This document shows, piece by piece, positions 1 to 5,964 of a DNA stretch of 8,202 nt. This DNA is from CAZGUG01 sp964529035. Its GTDB lineage: Bacteria > Bacillota > Clostridia > Ch29. The stretch covers positions 1-8,202 of the forward strand of contig CAZGUG010000071.1 of the NCBI GenBank assembly GCA_964529035.1, given 5' to 3'. Under the pieces are notes generated by a model, which ran no database searches, was not told the origin of the DNA, and saw only the letters and a list, made by a program, of their open reading frames with translations. The first letter of the stretch is position 1; each line of letters opens with the position of its first letter. A program made the translations under genes and the position numbers.

Positions 1-1243
1 CAGCATAGTCCCGTCAAAGGGTATAACCCTGAGGGCACCGACCGACGGCAGGCTGATAGGCTTTGGCACCAGGGAAGGCGATGAACTGGAGCTTGGCCAG
101 ATTATCGGCAGGGTGGTGGACGACTCAATGTACCGGGTAAGGACAAAACTGTATCCGGCGGAAATCCAGAACGTACATACCGGACAAAAGGTGCTGATGA
201 AATTTCTGCGGTTCGAAGGTTTCATGGAAGCAGAAGTCACCCAGGTAAACAGGAACCCGGTACCCGATGATGAAAGATCGGGCACTTCAACGGGGTATGT
301 TTACTGGATAACGGTGGAAGGAAACAACCCCGGCCTTGTACAGCCGGGCATGGACGTCCGTATCGGGCTGCCCAACGACGAACAGCGGACCAATATAATG
401 TTTTTCAGGAACACGCCCACGGTTGAAGGCTATATCAAGGAAGAAAGCATAATAAACAGGGCGAAGGCGATAGTCACCGAGGTGTATGCCCATGACATGC
501 AGGCTATAGAAAAGGGAGACCCCATCCTGTCCATGTCGGGAACCGACGTGCAGGAGACGCTGCAGGACCTTATGGAAGAAATCCGTGAACTCAAGGTGGA
601 ATTAAGAAACCTGCAGAACCAGTTCGATCAGCTTGATATAACCGCGTCCATGGACGGTGTGGTAGCCTCGATAAACCGCCAGGAGGGTGAAACGGTAAGG
701 GCCGGCGAGTGGATAGGCGACATATACAACACAACCGAAATGATGCTGTGGGCCCAGGTGGACGATATAGACATAGTAAACGTTAAGCAGGATGCCCCGG
801 TAAGGGTCACGGTAGACGCGGTACCCGGCGAGGTTTACGAAGGCAAGGTAACCCACGTATCGCCGATGGGCGAAAAAATAAACAACATAACCCGGTTCTC
901 GATAAATATGACCATAAAGGGCGGGCCGCAGCTTCGGCCGGGTATGCAAGCCAACGGCTTTATAGACGCCGGCAGCGCCGAAGATGTGCTTTTGATACCC
1001 CTTGAGGCGGTATTCGAAGATGACGGCAGGACAGCGGTTGAAGTGCTGGACGAAGACGGTTCGGTCAGAATGGTACAGGTACGGCTCGGCCTTATGAACG
1101 ACCGGTTCGCCGAAGTTGTGGACGGTCTTGAAGAAGGCCAGCTGGTTATAACCGGCAGCAGCGCCGACCTTCTGCCCAGCCAGCAGATTAAGGCAACCGA
1201 CAGGCTGCTGCCTGAAAAAAGCGAAGACAACAACGAAAACTAA
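1..1243 (+). CDS. Efflux membrane-fusion (HlyD/RND-type adaptor) protein, 5' end outside window
   Basis: Adaptor subunit that would link an inner-membrane exporter to the cell exterior. The frame is open from base 2, giving 413 visible residues; a GTG at 113 is only an internal valine, because the lipoyl-like strand motif APTDGRL...EGDELELGQ (visible residues 12-33) lies upstream of it. Visible order: lipoyl half; a first beta-barrel-like segment (about 41-124); a second lipoyl half (about 141-180); a short coiled coil rich in Leu, Glu and Gln (about 182-212); the matching lipoyl half ASMDGVVASINRQEGETVRAGE (about 215-236); a second barrel (about 247-322); and a membrane-proximal domain ending near 385. 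So the barrel-type module occurs twice, which is not the simplest family layout. The N-terminal signal or anchor is out of view. It is followed after 15 nt by a MacB-like permease, so it is the adaptor of an ABC exporter rather than a true RND pump. Substrate unknown. Family call firm; architecture inferred from pattern only. Confidence 0.88.
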   Translation, partial: SIVPSKGITLRAPTDGRLIGFGTREGDELELGQIIGRVVDDSMYRVRTKLYPAEIQNVHTGQKVLMKFLRFEGFMEAEVTQVNRNPVPDDERSGTSTGYVYWITVEGNNPGLVQPGMDVRIGLPNDEQRTNIMFFRNTPTVEGYIKEESIINRAKAIVTEVYAHDMQAIEKGDPILSMSGTDVQETLQDLMEEIRELKVELRNLQNQFDQLDITASMDGVVASINRQEGETVRAGEWIGDIYNTTEMMLWAQVDDIDIVNVKQDAPVRVTVDAVPGEVYEGKVTHVSPMGEKINNITRFSINMTIKGGPQLRPGMQANGFIDAGSAEDVLLIPLEAVFEDDGRTAVEVLDEDGSVRMVQVRLGLMNDRFAEVVDGLEEGQLVITGSSADLLPSQQIKATDRLLPEKSEDNNEN

Positions 1244-1258
1244 GGGGGCATCATATAA

Positions 1259-2668
1259 ATGAAGATCAAAAAACTAAAGCCCGGCCCCCTGCTGTCGAAA
1301 TTTTTTAAAAAAACCGGCACACTTTTGGACAGGGAGCGCCTTATGCCTGTACTGGTCAGAATATGGTTTACATCAAGGATGGCAGCCCACGGTATGATGT
1401 CAAAACGGCTCCGTTCCGCCCTTACCATACTGGGAGTAGCCATAGGGGTTGCTTCGGTGGTAAGCCTTATGGGCATAGGTGAAGGGGCCCGCAGGGCGGT
1501 AATAGAACAGTTTGAAAGCCTTGGTTCGGACGTGATAATAGTAAAAGCCCACGACGAGGCCGTTGAATTTGACCCGGAAGAGATACAGGAACTGCTGGAC
1601 AGGGTACAGGGCCTTGACATGGCCACACCAATTGTCCAGACCGAAGCTTCAATCACCTGGAGAAGGTCCAAGGGCAGGGCGGAGATTTTGGGAACAAACA
1701 GCGAGTTCCCGGTAATCCGCGACCATGAAATGGTCTCCGGTCACTTTTTCTCGTCGCTGCACGTGGCCCAGCGCTCACCGGTGGCGGTGCTGGGGTACGA
1801 GCTGGCCCGGGGGCTTATGGCGGGACGCAGCCCGGTGGGCCAGTCCATGTCGATAGCCGGCCAGAGCTACAGGATTATAGGCATACTGGCACCCAAGGGT
1901 GCCGGTAAGGCGGAAAACATCGATTACAAAATAGTGATACCCTATACCACGGCACAAAAGCTGGCGGAAAAACGTACCGTAGAGGAAATCTGGGCCAAGG
2001 CGTCGTCTGGTACCGATGCGGACCTGGCAATAGTGCAGATGGGCAGGATATTTAAAAGGAAGCTGGGCCTGGACCAGAGCGCACCCACACCCGTTGCGCC
2101 GGGCGACGGCCAGGAAACTAACGAAGCCGCAGCACGTGAAGCTGCAGTAAAGGAAGCAGGCATGCCGGTAACCGAAAGCCCGGCACCCCCAAGGCCCCAG
2201 TCGATACTTCCGGAAGGCGGCAGGGACCTGATAACCATAACAAGTCTCAACCAGATGGTTGAAGAAGCGGACAACGCAAACCGTATCATGACGCTGCTTT
2301 TGGGCGGCATAGCCGCCGTTTCGCTGCTGGTGGGCGGCCTCGGCATAATGAACATTATGCTGGTGGCGGTTACCGAAAGGACCGAGGAAATAGGGGTAAG
2401 GCGTGCCCTGGGTGCAAAGCGCGAAGACCTGCTGATGCAGTTTCTGATGGAAGCCTTGTATCTCAGCCTTATAGGTACCGCAGCCGGCATTGCCGCCGGC
2501 GTATGGGGGGTAAACATATTCAGAAGCTACGGCTTTGAAACGGTGGTCAGCTTCCAGGCAATAAAAATAGCCACGGGCGTGGCTGTAATATCAGGGCTTT
2601 TGTTCGGAGTATACCCTGCTGTTTCCGCTTCATCGGTACCGCCGGTGGAAGCGTTGAGAAGACAGTAG
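1259..2668 (+). CDS. MacB/FtsX-family ABC transporter permease
   Basis: Membrane subunit of a MacB-type ABC exporter, 469 residues. Start ATG is supported by AAGGGGG at 1242-1248, ten bases upstream and overlapping the stop of the adaptor gene, so the two are likely co-translated. Residues 1-50 are a basic cytoplasmic lead. TM1 (about 52-74) carries the family motif RSALTILGVAIGVASVV. A MacB periplasmic core domain follows (about 78-268). TM2 contains TLLLGGIAAVSLLVGGLGIM (345-364), followed by the conserved ERTEEIGVRRALGA (373-386). TM3 and TM4 lie near 393-420 and 433-455, and the protein ends with the usual YPAVSASSVPPVEALR. Oddity: residues about 272-320 form a Pro/Ala/Glu-rich, low-complexity insertion between the core domain and TM2. 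No Walker motifs are present, so this is a permease-only protein; the ATPase must be encoded elsewhere, probably upstream of the adaptor gene or unlinked. The YknX/YknZ pair of Bacillus is a family analogue. Substrate cannot be told. Confidence 0.93.
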   Translation: MKIKKLKPGPLLSKFFKKTGTLLDRERLMPVLVRIWFTSRMAAHGMMSKRLRSALTILGVAIGVASVVSLMGIGEGARRAVIEQFESLGSDVIIVKAHDEAVEFDPEEIQELLDRVQGLDMATPIVQTEASITWRRSKGRAEILGTNSEFPVIRDHEMVSGHFFSSLHVAQRSPVAVLGYELARGLMAGRSPVGQSMSIAGQSYRIIGILAPKGAGKAENIDYKIVIPYTTAQKLAEKRTVEEIWAKASSGTDADLAIVQMGRIFKRKLGLDQSAPTPVAPGDGQETNEAAAREAAVKEAGMPVTESPAPPRPQSILPEGGRDLITITSLNQMVEEADNANRIMTLLLGGIAAVSLLVGGLGIMNIMLVAVTERTEEIGVRRALGAKREDLLMQFLMEALYLSLIGTAAGIAAGVWGVNIFRSYGFETVVSFQAIKIATGVAVISGLLFGVYPAVSASSVPPVEALRRQ

Positions 2669-2689
2669 TATACGGTTAACAAGTATGGC

Positions 2690-2742
2690 AAAGGGGACAA
2701 TCCGCGGCAATAAATACCAACGTCGGCAGCGGTGTCCCCTTT
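2690..2742. repeat. Palindromic intergenic element with AAAGGGGACA / TGTCCCCTTT ends (REP-like or bidirectional terminator)
   Basis: A perfect 10-bp inverted repeat, AAAGGGGACA (2690-2699) and TGTCCCCTTT (2733-2742). Just inside it a further CCGC (2702-2705) pairs with GCGG (2729-2732) after a two-base bulge. A second copy of the arm, TGTCCCCT, follows at 2752-2759. The element fills the gap between the convergent permease and propeller genes, so it could stop transcription from both sides, but neither side has a strong T tract. Palindromes with GGGGACA-type ends are, from memory, found scattered in many bacterial genomes, sometimes near IS200-like/RAYT transposases. That link is unverified, and no transposase is in the window. 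Confidence 0.55.
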
Positions 2743-2764
2743 CTTTAATTATGTCCCCTCTTAC

Positions 2765-4159
2765 TTACCTGTTTATATACACCGTTCTTGTATTGTCGTC
2801 CCATGTTACGTCTATTCCCAGGCACTCTATTATAAACCTGACCGGCACCATTGTCCTGTCGTTTACCAGCCTGGGCGGCGCCAGCAGTGCCGAATGATGT
2901 CCGTTCCTGTAAACGTCCAGCTTTCCTATATAAAGTTCAATATTCAGGTTCTGGTTTGTAAGGGATACCTTCTGGTTTACCCCGTCCCACGCCGTCAAAA
3001 GGCCAAACTCGTCGGCCAGTTTCCTCATCGGCACAAAGGTGGTCCCGTTGTCTATAAAGGGCTCTGTGTCAAAATTCAGGATCCTGTTGTTGTACACAAC
3101 CTCTATTTTGTTTCTATCCAGTGCAAGCTGCCCGGGTATAACATCGGGGCTGTATTTGAACACGCCTACGTTTGTACCAATCCAGATATTGTTTTGTGCA
3201 TCGGTCTCCACCGTATGCAGGTAATTGTTCCCCAACTGGCTGTTGTACCTGGTAAAGTTATGCCAGTTACCGCCTGTGTCCATGTATGCCAACCCTCCGC
3301 CCCAGGTAGCGAACCAGGGACTGTCATTGGAATCAACGGCTATCCGTTTAACGGTGTCTTCCGGAAGGTCGCTTTTGTTTTCGGTGAAAATCTGCCAGTT
3401 GCCGGCTGCACTGAGGTACGCCGCGCCGGCCTGGGTGGCAAACCATTTACCGCCTTTACCGTCCAATGTTACCGAATTAACCCTGCTGCTGGGAAGGGAA
3501 CTGTTCTGTTCATTGTAGTATGTCCAGTTTCCGTCCTTGTCCAGGTATCCCACTCCGCCTTTTTGATTTACCATGGTGTTTCCTATGGCAACAACCGGGT
3601 AGGTGGCTACCCACAAACCGCCGTCGTTACCAACCGCAATATCCCTGATATCGTTGGAGGGCATATCCGTATTAAAAGCGTTGTAAGACTTCCAGCTGCC
3701 GTCCTTGTCCCTGTGGCTCAGGCCCAGGTGTTTTATACCGGCCCATATACCCCCGGCATTGTCAAAGGCAACGGCGGTTACCTCATCACCCAGTATGCCG
3801 CTGTTGGCCTTGGTGAACCTGTGCCAGGTTCCGTCGCTGTCCATAAAACTCAGCCCGGACGCGGTACCTGCTGCTATCTGTCCGGCACCGTCAACATCGA
3901 TGGCTTTTATATGGTTTGAAGATAACCCGTTGGGCGCTGAAGTGAAGTTGGTCTTCTCTTCACCTTTTAAAACCGTTATACCGCCGCTTTCGGTGCCTAT
4001 GTATATACTGCCGCCCGCCGCTCTGATGTTGATACAGGCATCGTCCAAAAGATTTCCTCCTATTTTTGTATACTGGACCCACTGAGGGGATGCAAAGGCA
4101 GTGGAAACCAAGGTCAAAAGCAGGAGCACGGACATTGTGAAAATCAGTTTCTTTTTCAT
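2765..4159 (-). CDS. Secreted beta-propeller protein (two-component-regulator-type repeats) with C-terminal stalk (CuAO N1-like) domain
   Basis: Predicted extracellular or wall-associated protein of 464 residues; molecular role unknown. Start is ATG at 4159, set by GGGGG at 4167-4171 with 7-nt spacing; an in-frame TTG two codons upstream would lie only one base from that site. Residues 1-23 are a signal peptide (MKKK, hydrophobic core, STAFA cleavage region). Residues about 24-336 hold seven repeats of about 43 residues with the pattern LPS..V..IAVD..G..WFAT.GGLAYLD.DGNW..FT, which fits a seven-bladed propeller of the Reg_prop family. The fourth repeat has an insertion of about 11 residues (near 187-199). 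Residues about 345-464 form a copper amine oxidase N-terminal-like (stalk) domain with the twin signatures TFVPMRKLADEFG...WD and TMVPVRFIIECLGIDVTWDD. In this family the name does not imply copper binding or enzyme activity. No kinase or other signalling domain is fused, unlike many Reg_prop proteins. It lies downstream of the S41 protease, which carries a similar C-terminal domain, and has its own likely promoter. Confidence 0.9.
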   Translation of the reverse strand: MKKKLIFTMSVLLLLTLVSTAFASPQWVQYTKIGGNLLDDACINIRAAGGSIYIGTESGGITVLKGEEKTNFTSAPNGLSSNHIKAIDVDGAGQIAAGTASGLSFMDSDGTWHRFTKANSGILGDEVTAVAFDNAGGIWAGIKHLGLSHRDKDGSWKSYNAFNTDMPSNDIRDIAVGNDGGLWVATYPVVAIGNTMVNQKGGVGYLDKDGNWTYYNEQNSSLPSSRVNSVTLDGKGGKWFATQAGAAYLSAAGNWQIFTENKSDLPEDTVKRIAVDSNDSPWFATWGGGLAYMDTGGNWHNFTRYNSQLGNNYLHTVETDAQNNIWIGTNVGVFKYSPDVIPGQLALDRNKIEVVYNNRILNFDTEPFIDNGTTFVPMRKLADEFGLLTAWDGVNQKVSLTNQNLNIELYIGKLDVYRNGHHSALLAPPRLVNDRTMVPVRFIIECLGIDVTWDDNTRTVYINR

Positions 4160-4166
4160 AAACAAT

Positions 4167-4171
4167 CCCCC
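4167..4171 (-). promoter_or_regulatory. Ribosome binding site deciding the propeller-gene start
   Basis: GGGGG on the minus strand, 7 nt before the ATG at 4159. It excludes the upstream in-frame TTG at 4165, which lies one base from it. Confidence 0.7.
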
Positions 4172-4200
4172 ATATTACAGATTTTTTTGCTGTCAGTATA

Positions 4201-4209
4201 ATTATATCA
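4201..4209 (-). promoter_or_regulatory. Likely extended -10 promoter of the propeller gene
   Basis: The minus strand reads TGATATAAT: a perfect TATAAT (4201-4206) preceded by the TGn extension typical of extended -10 promoters. No good -35 is present at 16-18 bp, which is tolerated for this class. Transcription would begin near 4193, giving a leader of about 35 nt. A small odd-centred palindrome, CGGT-C-ACCG (4211-4219), lies immediately upstream and could be an operator or chance. This suggests the gene can be transcribed independently of the protease gene, after which no strong terminator is seen. Confidence 0.5.
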
Positions 4210-4289
4210 TCGGTCACCGGAAAAACACACTGCAAATTTATGTATATTATTCCATCAGAGCTTATCAGCCTTTGTAGTGAATATCAGCA

Positions 4290-5768
4290 CTAATGCCTGA
4301 GTATTATCCTGTCGTTGTCTTCCTCAACAACCGCACCAATTCCTATAAACGACTGCAGTACATTTACCGGTATCATCCTCACGCCGCTTATCACCCTTAG
4401 CCCCTGGCCCACGGCAAATTCTTCACCGTCGATAATCACGGTATTTTCACCGGCGGGCAGTACGTATTCCCTGCCGTCCCAGGTGAATGAAACTTCCTGT
4501 CTCCTGTTTATCCATTCAAAGCCGTCCCCGAAGGAATCAAGCACCGTATCAAAGGGTACAAGCCAGGTATCCTGCCTTAAAGCAGGTTTGCAGGGCAGCT
4601 TTATCTCCAGGTCAACCCACTTGGCTTCAGGTTCTGCCAGGCTTATTATCATCTCCCTGCCTATCTTTTTCCTTAAAACGTCGTACGCCTTTTCAAGCTG
4701 TGCTTCTTCGTCTTCGACTATATAATCCGGCGTAATACCCACACCGTTTATTGCAAAGCCGTCGGGCAGGCAATAGTATGCGGTGGTCATCTTAAGATAA
4801 CCGCCGTTTTGCAGCCTGAAAACGCTCTGTACCGAGCCCTTGCCGAAGGTCTGCCGTCCCACCAGCTCGGCCCTGTCGTGATGCTTCAGGGCGCCGGCAA
4901 ATATCTCTGACGCACTGGCACTGCCTTCATTTACAAGTACCACCGCCGGAACAAAGATATACTGCAGCCCGGCCGGTGCGGATACTTTTACCTCAGAGCC
5001 GTCCCTGTTGACCACCGTCATTATCTGACCCTTTAAAAAGGACCCGGCCATGTAAAGGGCGGAATTCAGGTACCCGCCGGGGTTACCCCTTACGTCTATC
5101 ACAAGGCCCTCAAGGCCCTTGGCTTTCATCTCATGCACCGCGCGGTATACCTCCACGGCGGCATGGTCGCTGAAGTCGTAAATCCTTATATACCCCACGG
5201 GACCCGTCATTGAATATTCTATCGACGGTATCTCGATAAGGTCTCTTTCTATGGAAAATTCGATACTGTCGCTGCCCCTTATCACCGTCAGGTTAACAAC
5301 TGTACCGATTTCGCCCCGTATCAGGCTGGAAGCGTACTCCGCCGAAGTACCCACAATATCTTCGCCGTCCACGCCAATTATTTTGTCCCCGCTCTTAAGT
5401 CCGGCCATCTCTCCCGGCGAACCGGCTATCGGTGAAACAACAACTATGTAATCCTCCACCTCGCTTATAACTATACCTATTCCATGGAACCTTTTGTCCA
5501 GGTTCTCGGTAAACTTTTCGTATTCATCAGGTGTGAAATACGTGGTGTGCGGGTCCTTAAGGCCCTTCAGATAACCCTCTATCGCATCCTTGTAAAGCTC
5601 GGACTCGCTTTCTATATCTACATGACCTTCTTCGACCCTTTCACGTATCTCTTCGAACAGCTCCCTTGAATACCGGAAGTCTTCCTGTCCCAACGCAGAT
5701 ACAGGGTGTAAAATAAAGGATAATACAAGCAGTACCGCGCAGAGAATACCTGTCATTCTTTTGAACAT
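4290..5768 (-). CDS. S41-family C-terminal processing peptidase (CtpA-like) with PDZ and C-terminal stalk-like domain
   Basis: Secreted serine protease of the CtpA/Tsp type, which cleaves substrates with exposed C-termini; 492 residues. Start ATG at 5768 is chosen because GGGGGG at 5778-5783 lies 9 nt upstream and a clean signal peptide follows (MFKRMTG, hydrophobic to about 27). An upstream in-frame ATG at 5837 would place a charged 23-residue lead before it. Order: N-terminal helical segment with the family motif DPHTTYFTPDEYEKF (72-86); PDZ (about 96-175); S41 core (about 190-365) with GYIRIYDFS, DVRGNPGG (225-232), the nucleophile in SASASE (Ser285) and Lys310 in FGKGSVQ. The Ser-Lys distance of 25 matches E. 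coli Tsp (Ser430/Lys455), so it should be active. Residues about 385-492 are not protease: VPFDTVLDSFG...EVSFTWDG and RMIPVNVLQSFIGIGAVVEEDNDRIIL resemble a copper amine oxidase N-terminal-like (stalk) domain, perhaps a wall-targeting or substrate-docking module. Confidence 0.94.
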   Translation of the reverse strand: MFKRMTGILCAVLLVLSFILHPVSALGQEDFRYSRELFEEIRERVEEGHVDIESESELYKDAIEGYLKGLKDPHTTYFTPDEYEKFTENLDKRFHGIGIVISEVEDYIVVVSPIAGSPGEMAGLKSGDKIIGVDGEDIVGTSAEYASSLIRGEIGTVVNLTVIRGSDSIEFSIERDLIEIPSIEYSMTGPVGYIRIYDFSDHAAVEVYRAVHEMKAKGLEGLVIDVRGNPGGYLNSALYMAGSFLKGQIMTVVNRDGSEVKVSAPAGLQYIFVPAVVLVNEGSASASEIFAGALKHHDRAELVGRQTFGKGSVQSVFRLQNGGYLKMTTAYYCLPDGFAINGVGITPDYIVEDEEAQLEKAYDVLRKKIGREMIISLAEPEAKWVDLEIKLPCKPALRQDTWLVPFDTVLDSFGDGFEWINRRQEVSFTWDGREYVLPAGENTVIIDGEEFAVGQGLRVISGVRMIPVNVLQSFIGIGAVVEEDNDRIILRH

Positions 5769-5777
5769 ATGCTTGAG

Positions 5778-5783
5778 CCCCCC
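5778..5783 (-). promoter_or_regulatory. Ribosome binding site deciding the S41 protease start
   Basis: GGGGGG on the minus strand, 9 nt before the ATG at 5768. It favours that start over the longer in-frame ATG at 5837, which has no comparable site. Confidence 0.7.
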
Positions 5784-5864
5784 ATATCGTTTTTTTCTGC
5801 AAACCATCCATACTTCATACCGTATCTTTGTAATCATGAATGCTTTCCAGAGGCTGATAAGTTC

Positions 5865-5873
5865 ATATTATCA
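5865..5873 (-). promoter_or_regulatory. Possible extended -10 promoter of the S41 protease gene
   Basis: The minus strand reads TGATAATAT in an AT-rich stretch just downstream of the terminator hairpin of the preceding gene. The hexamer TAATAT matches TATAAT at four of six places and carries the TGn extension. No convincing -35. It would give a leader of nearly 100 nt. Weak call; a separate promoter is expected here mainly because of the upstream terminator. Confidence 0.25.
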
Positions 5874-5893
5874 TATTTCATCTTGGAATTAAA

Positions 5894-5927
5894 CAGCCCC
5901 CTCAGGGATTACACCTGCAGGGGGCTG
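5894..5927 (-). terminator. Hairpin terminator of the SLH-protein gene
   Basis: CAGCCCCCT (5894-5902) and AGGGGGCTG (5919-5927) form a perfect 9-bp GC-rich stem, extended by CAGG/CCTG (5903-5906 with 5914-5917) across a one-base bulge, leaving a 7-base loop (GATTACA on the plus strand). On the minus strand it lies 37 nt past the SLH-protein stop and is followed by TTTAATT, a short and impure T tract. Orientation is consistent with ending the dehydratase-SLH transcript; the stem could also act as an mRNA 3'-end stabiliser. Confidence 0.75.
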
Positions 5928-5964
5928 ACCTGGTGCTGCGGTCTGTGTTATATTAATATTATCT

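Noticed and set aside
113..115. GTG as the start of the adaptor gene
   Set aside because: The reading frame and recognisable lipoyl-type sequence continue upstream to the window edge, so this is an internal codon of a truncated gene.
2685..2897. Short plus-strand frame (MAKGTIRGNKYQ...) over the intergenic element
   Set aside because: It spans the palindrome and then runs antisense into the propeller gene. There is no good ribosome site and no recognisable protein.
3400..3760. Short DNA repeats such as CCGTCCTTGTCC in the propeller gene as a possible repeat array
   Set aside because: They are the coding repeats for the DKDGNW-type segment at the end of propeller repeats, not an independent DNA element.
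2732..3919. Open frame of 395 codons on the plus strand opposite the propeller gene
   Set aside because: It is an antisense shadow of a repeat-rich gene. It has no signal, domain or ribosome site of its own, and its odd Val/Cys/Pro-rich content is what the reverse frame of the propeller would give.
4275..4292. Small hairpin TAGTG/CACTA at the end of the protease gene as a terminator
   Set aside because: Only five base pairs, overlapping the stop codon, and no T tract follows on the minus strand.
5769..5837. Longer protease start at 5837, adding 23 residues
   Set aside because: The added lead is charged and sits before a complete signal peptide, while the ATG at 5768 has a strong, well-spaced ribosome site.
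4261..5861. CTTATCAGCCT at 4261-4271 and its reverse complement at 5851-5861, flanking the protease gene like terminal inverted repeats
   Set aside because: An 11-bp match is expected by chance several times in a window this size. There are no target duplications, and the gene between is a normal chromosomal type with its own leader.
5950..5959. AT-rich palindrome ATATTAATAT after the SLH stop
   Set aside because: Too short and too AT-rich to support a specific role; likely chance in an intergenic stretch.
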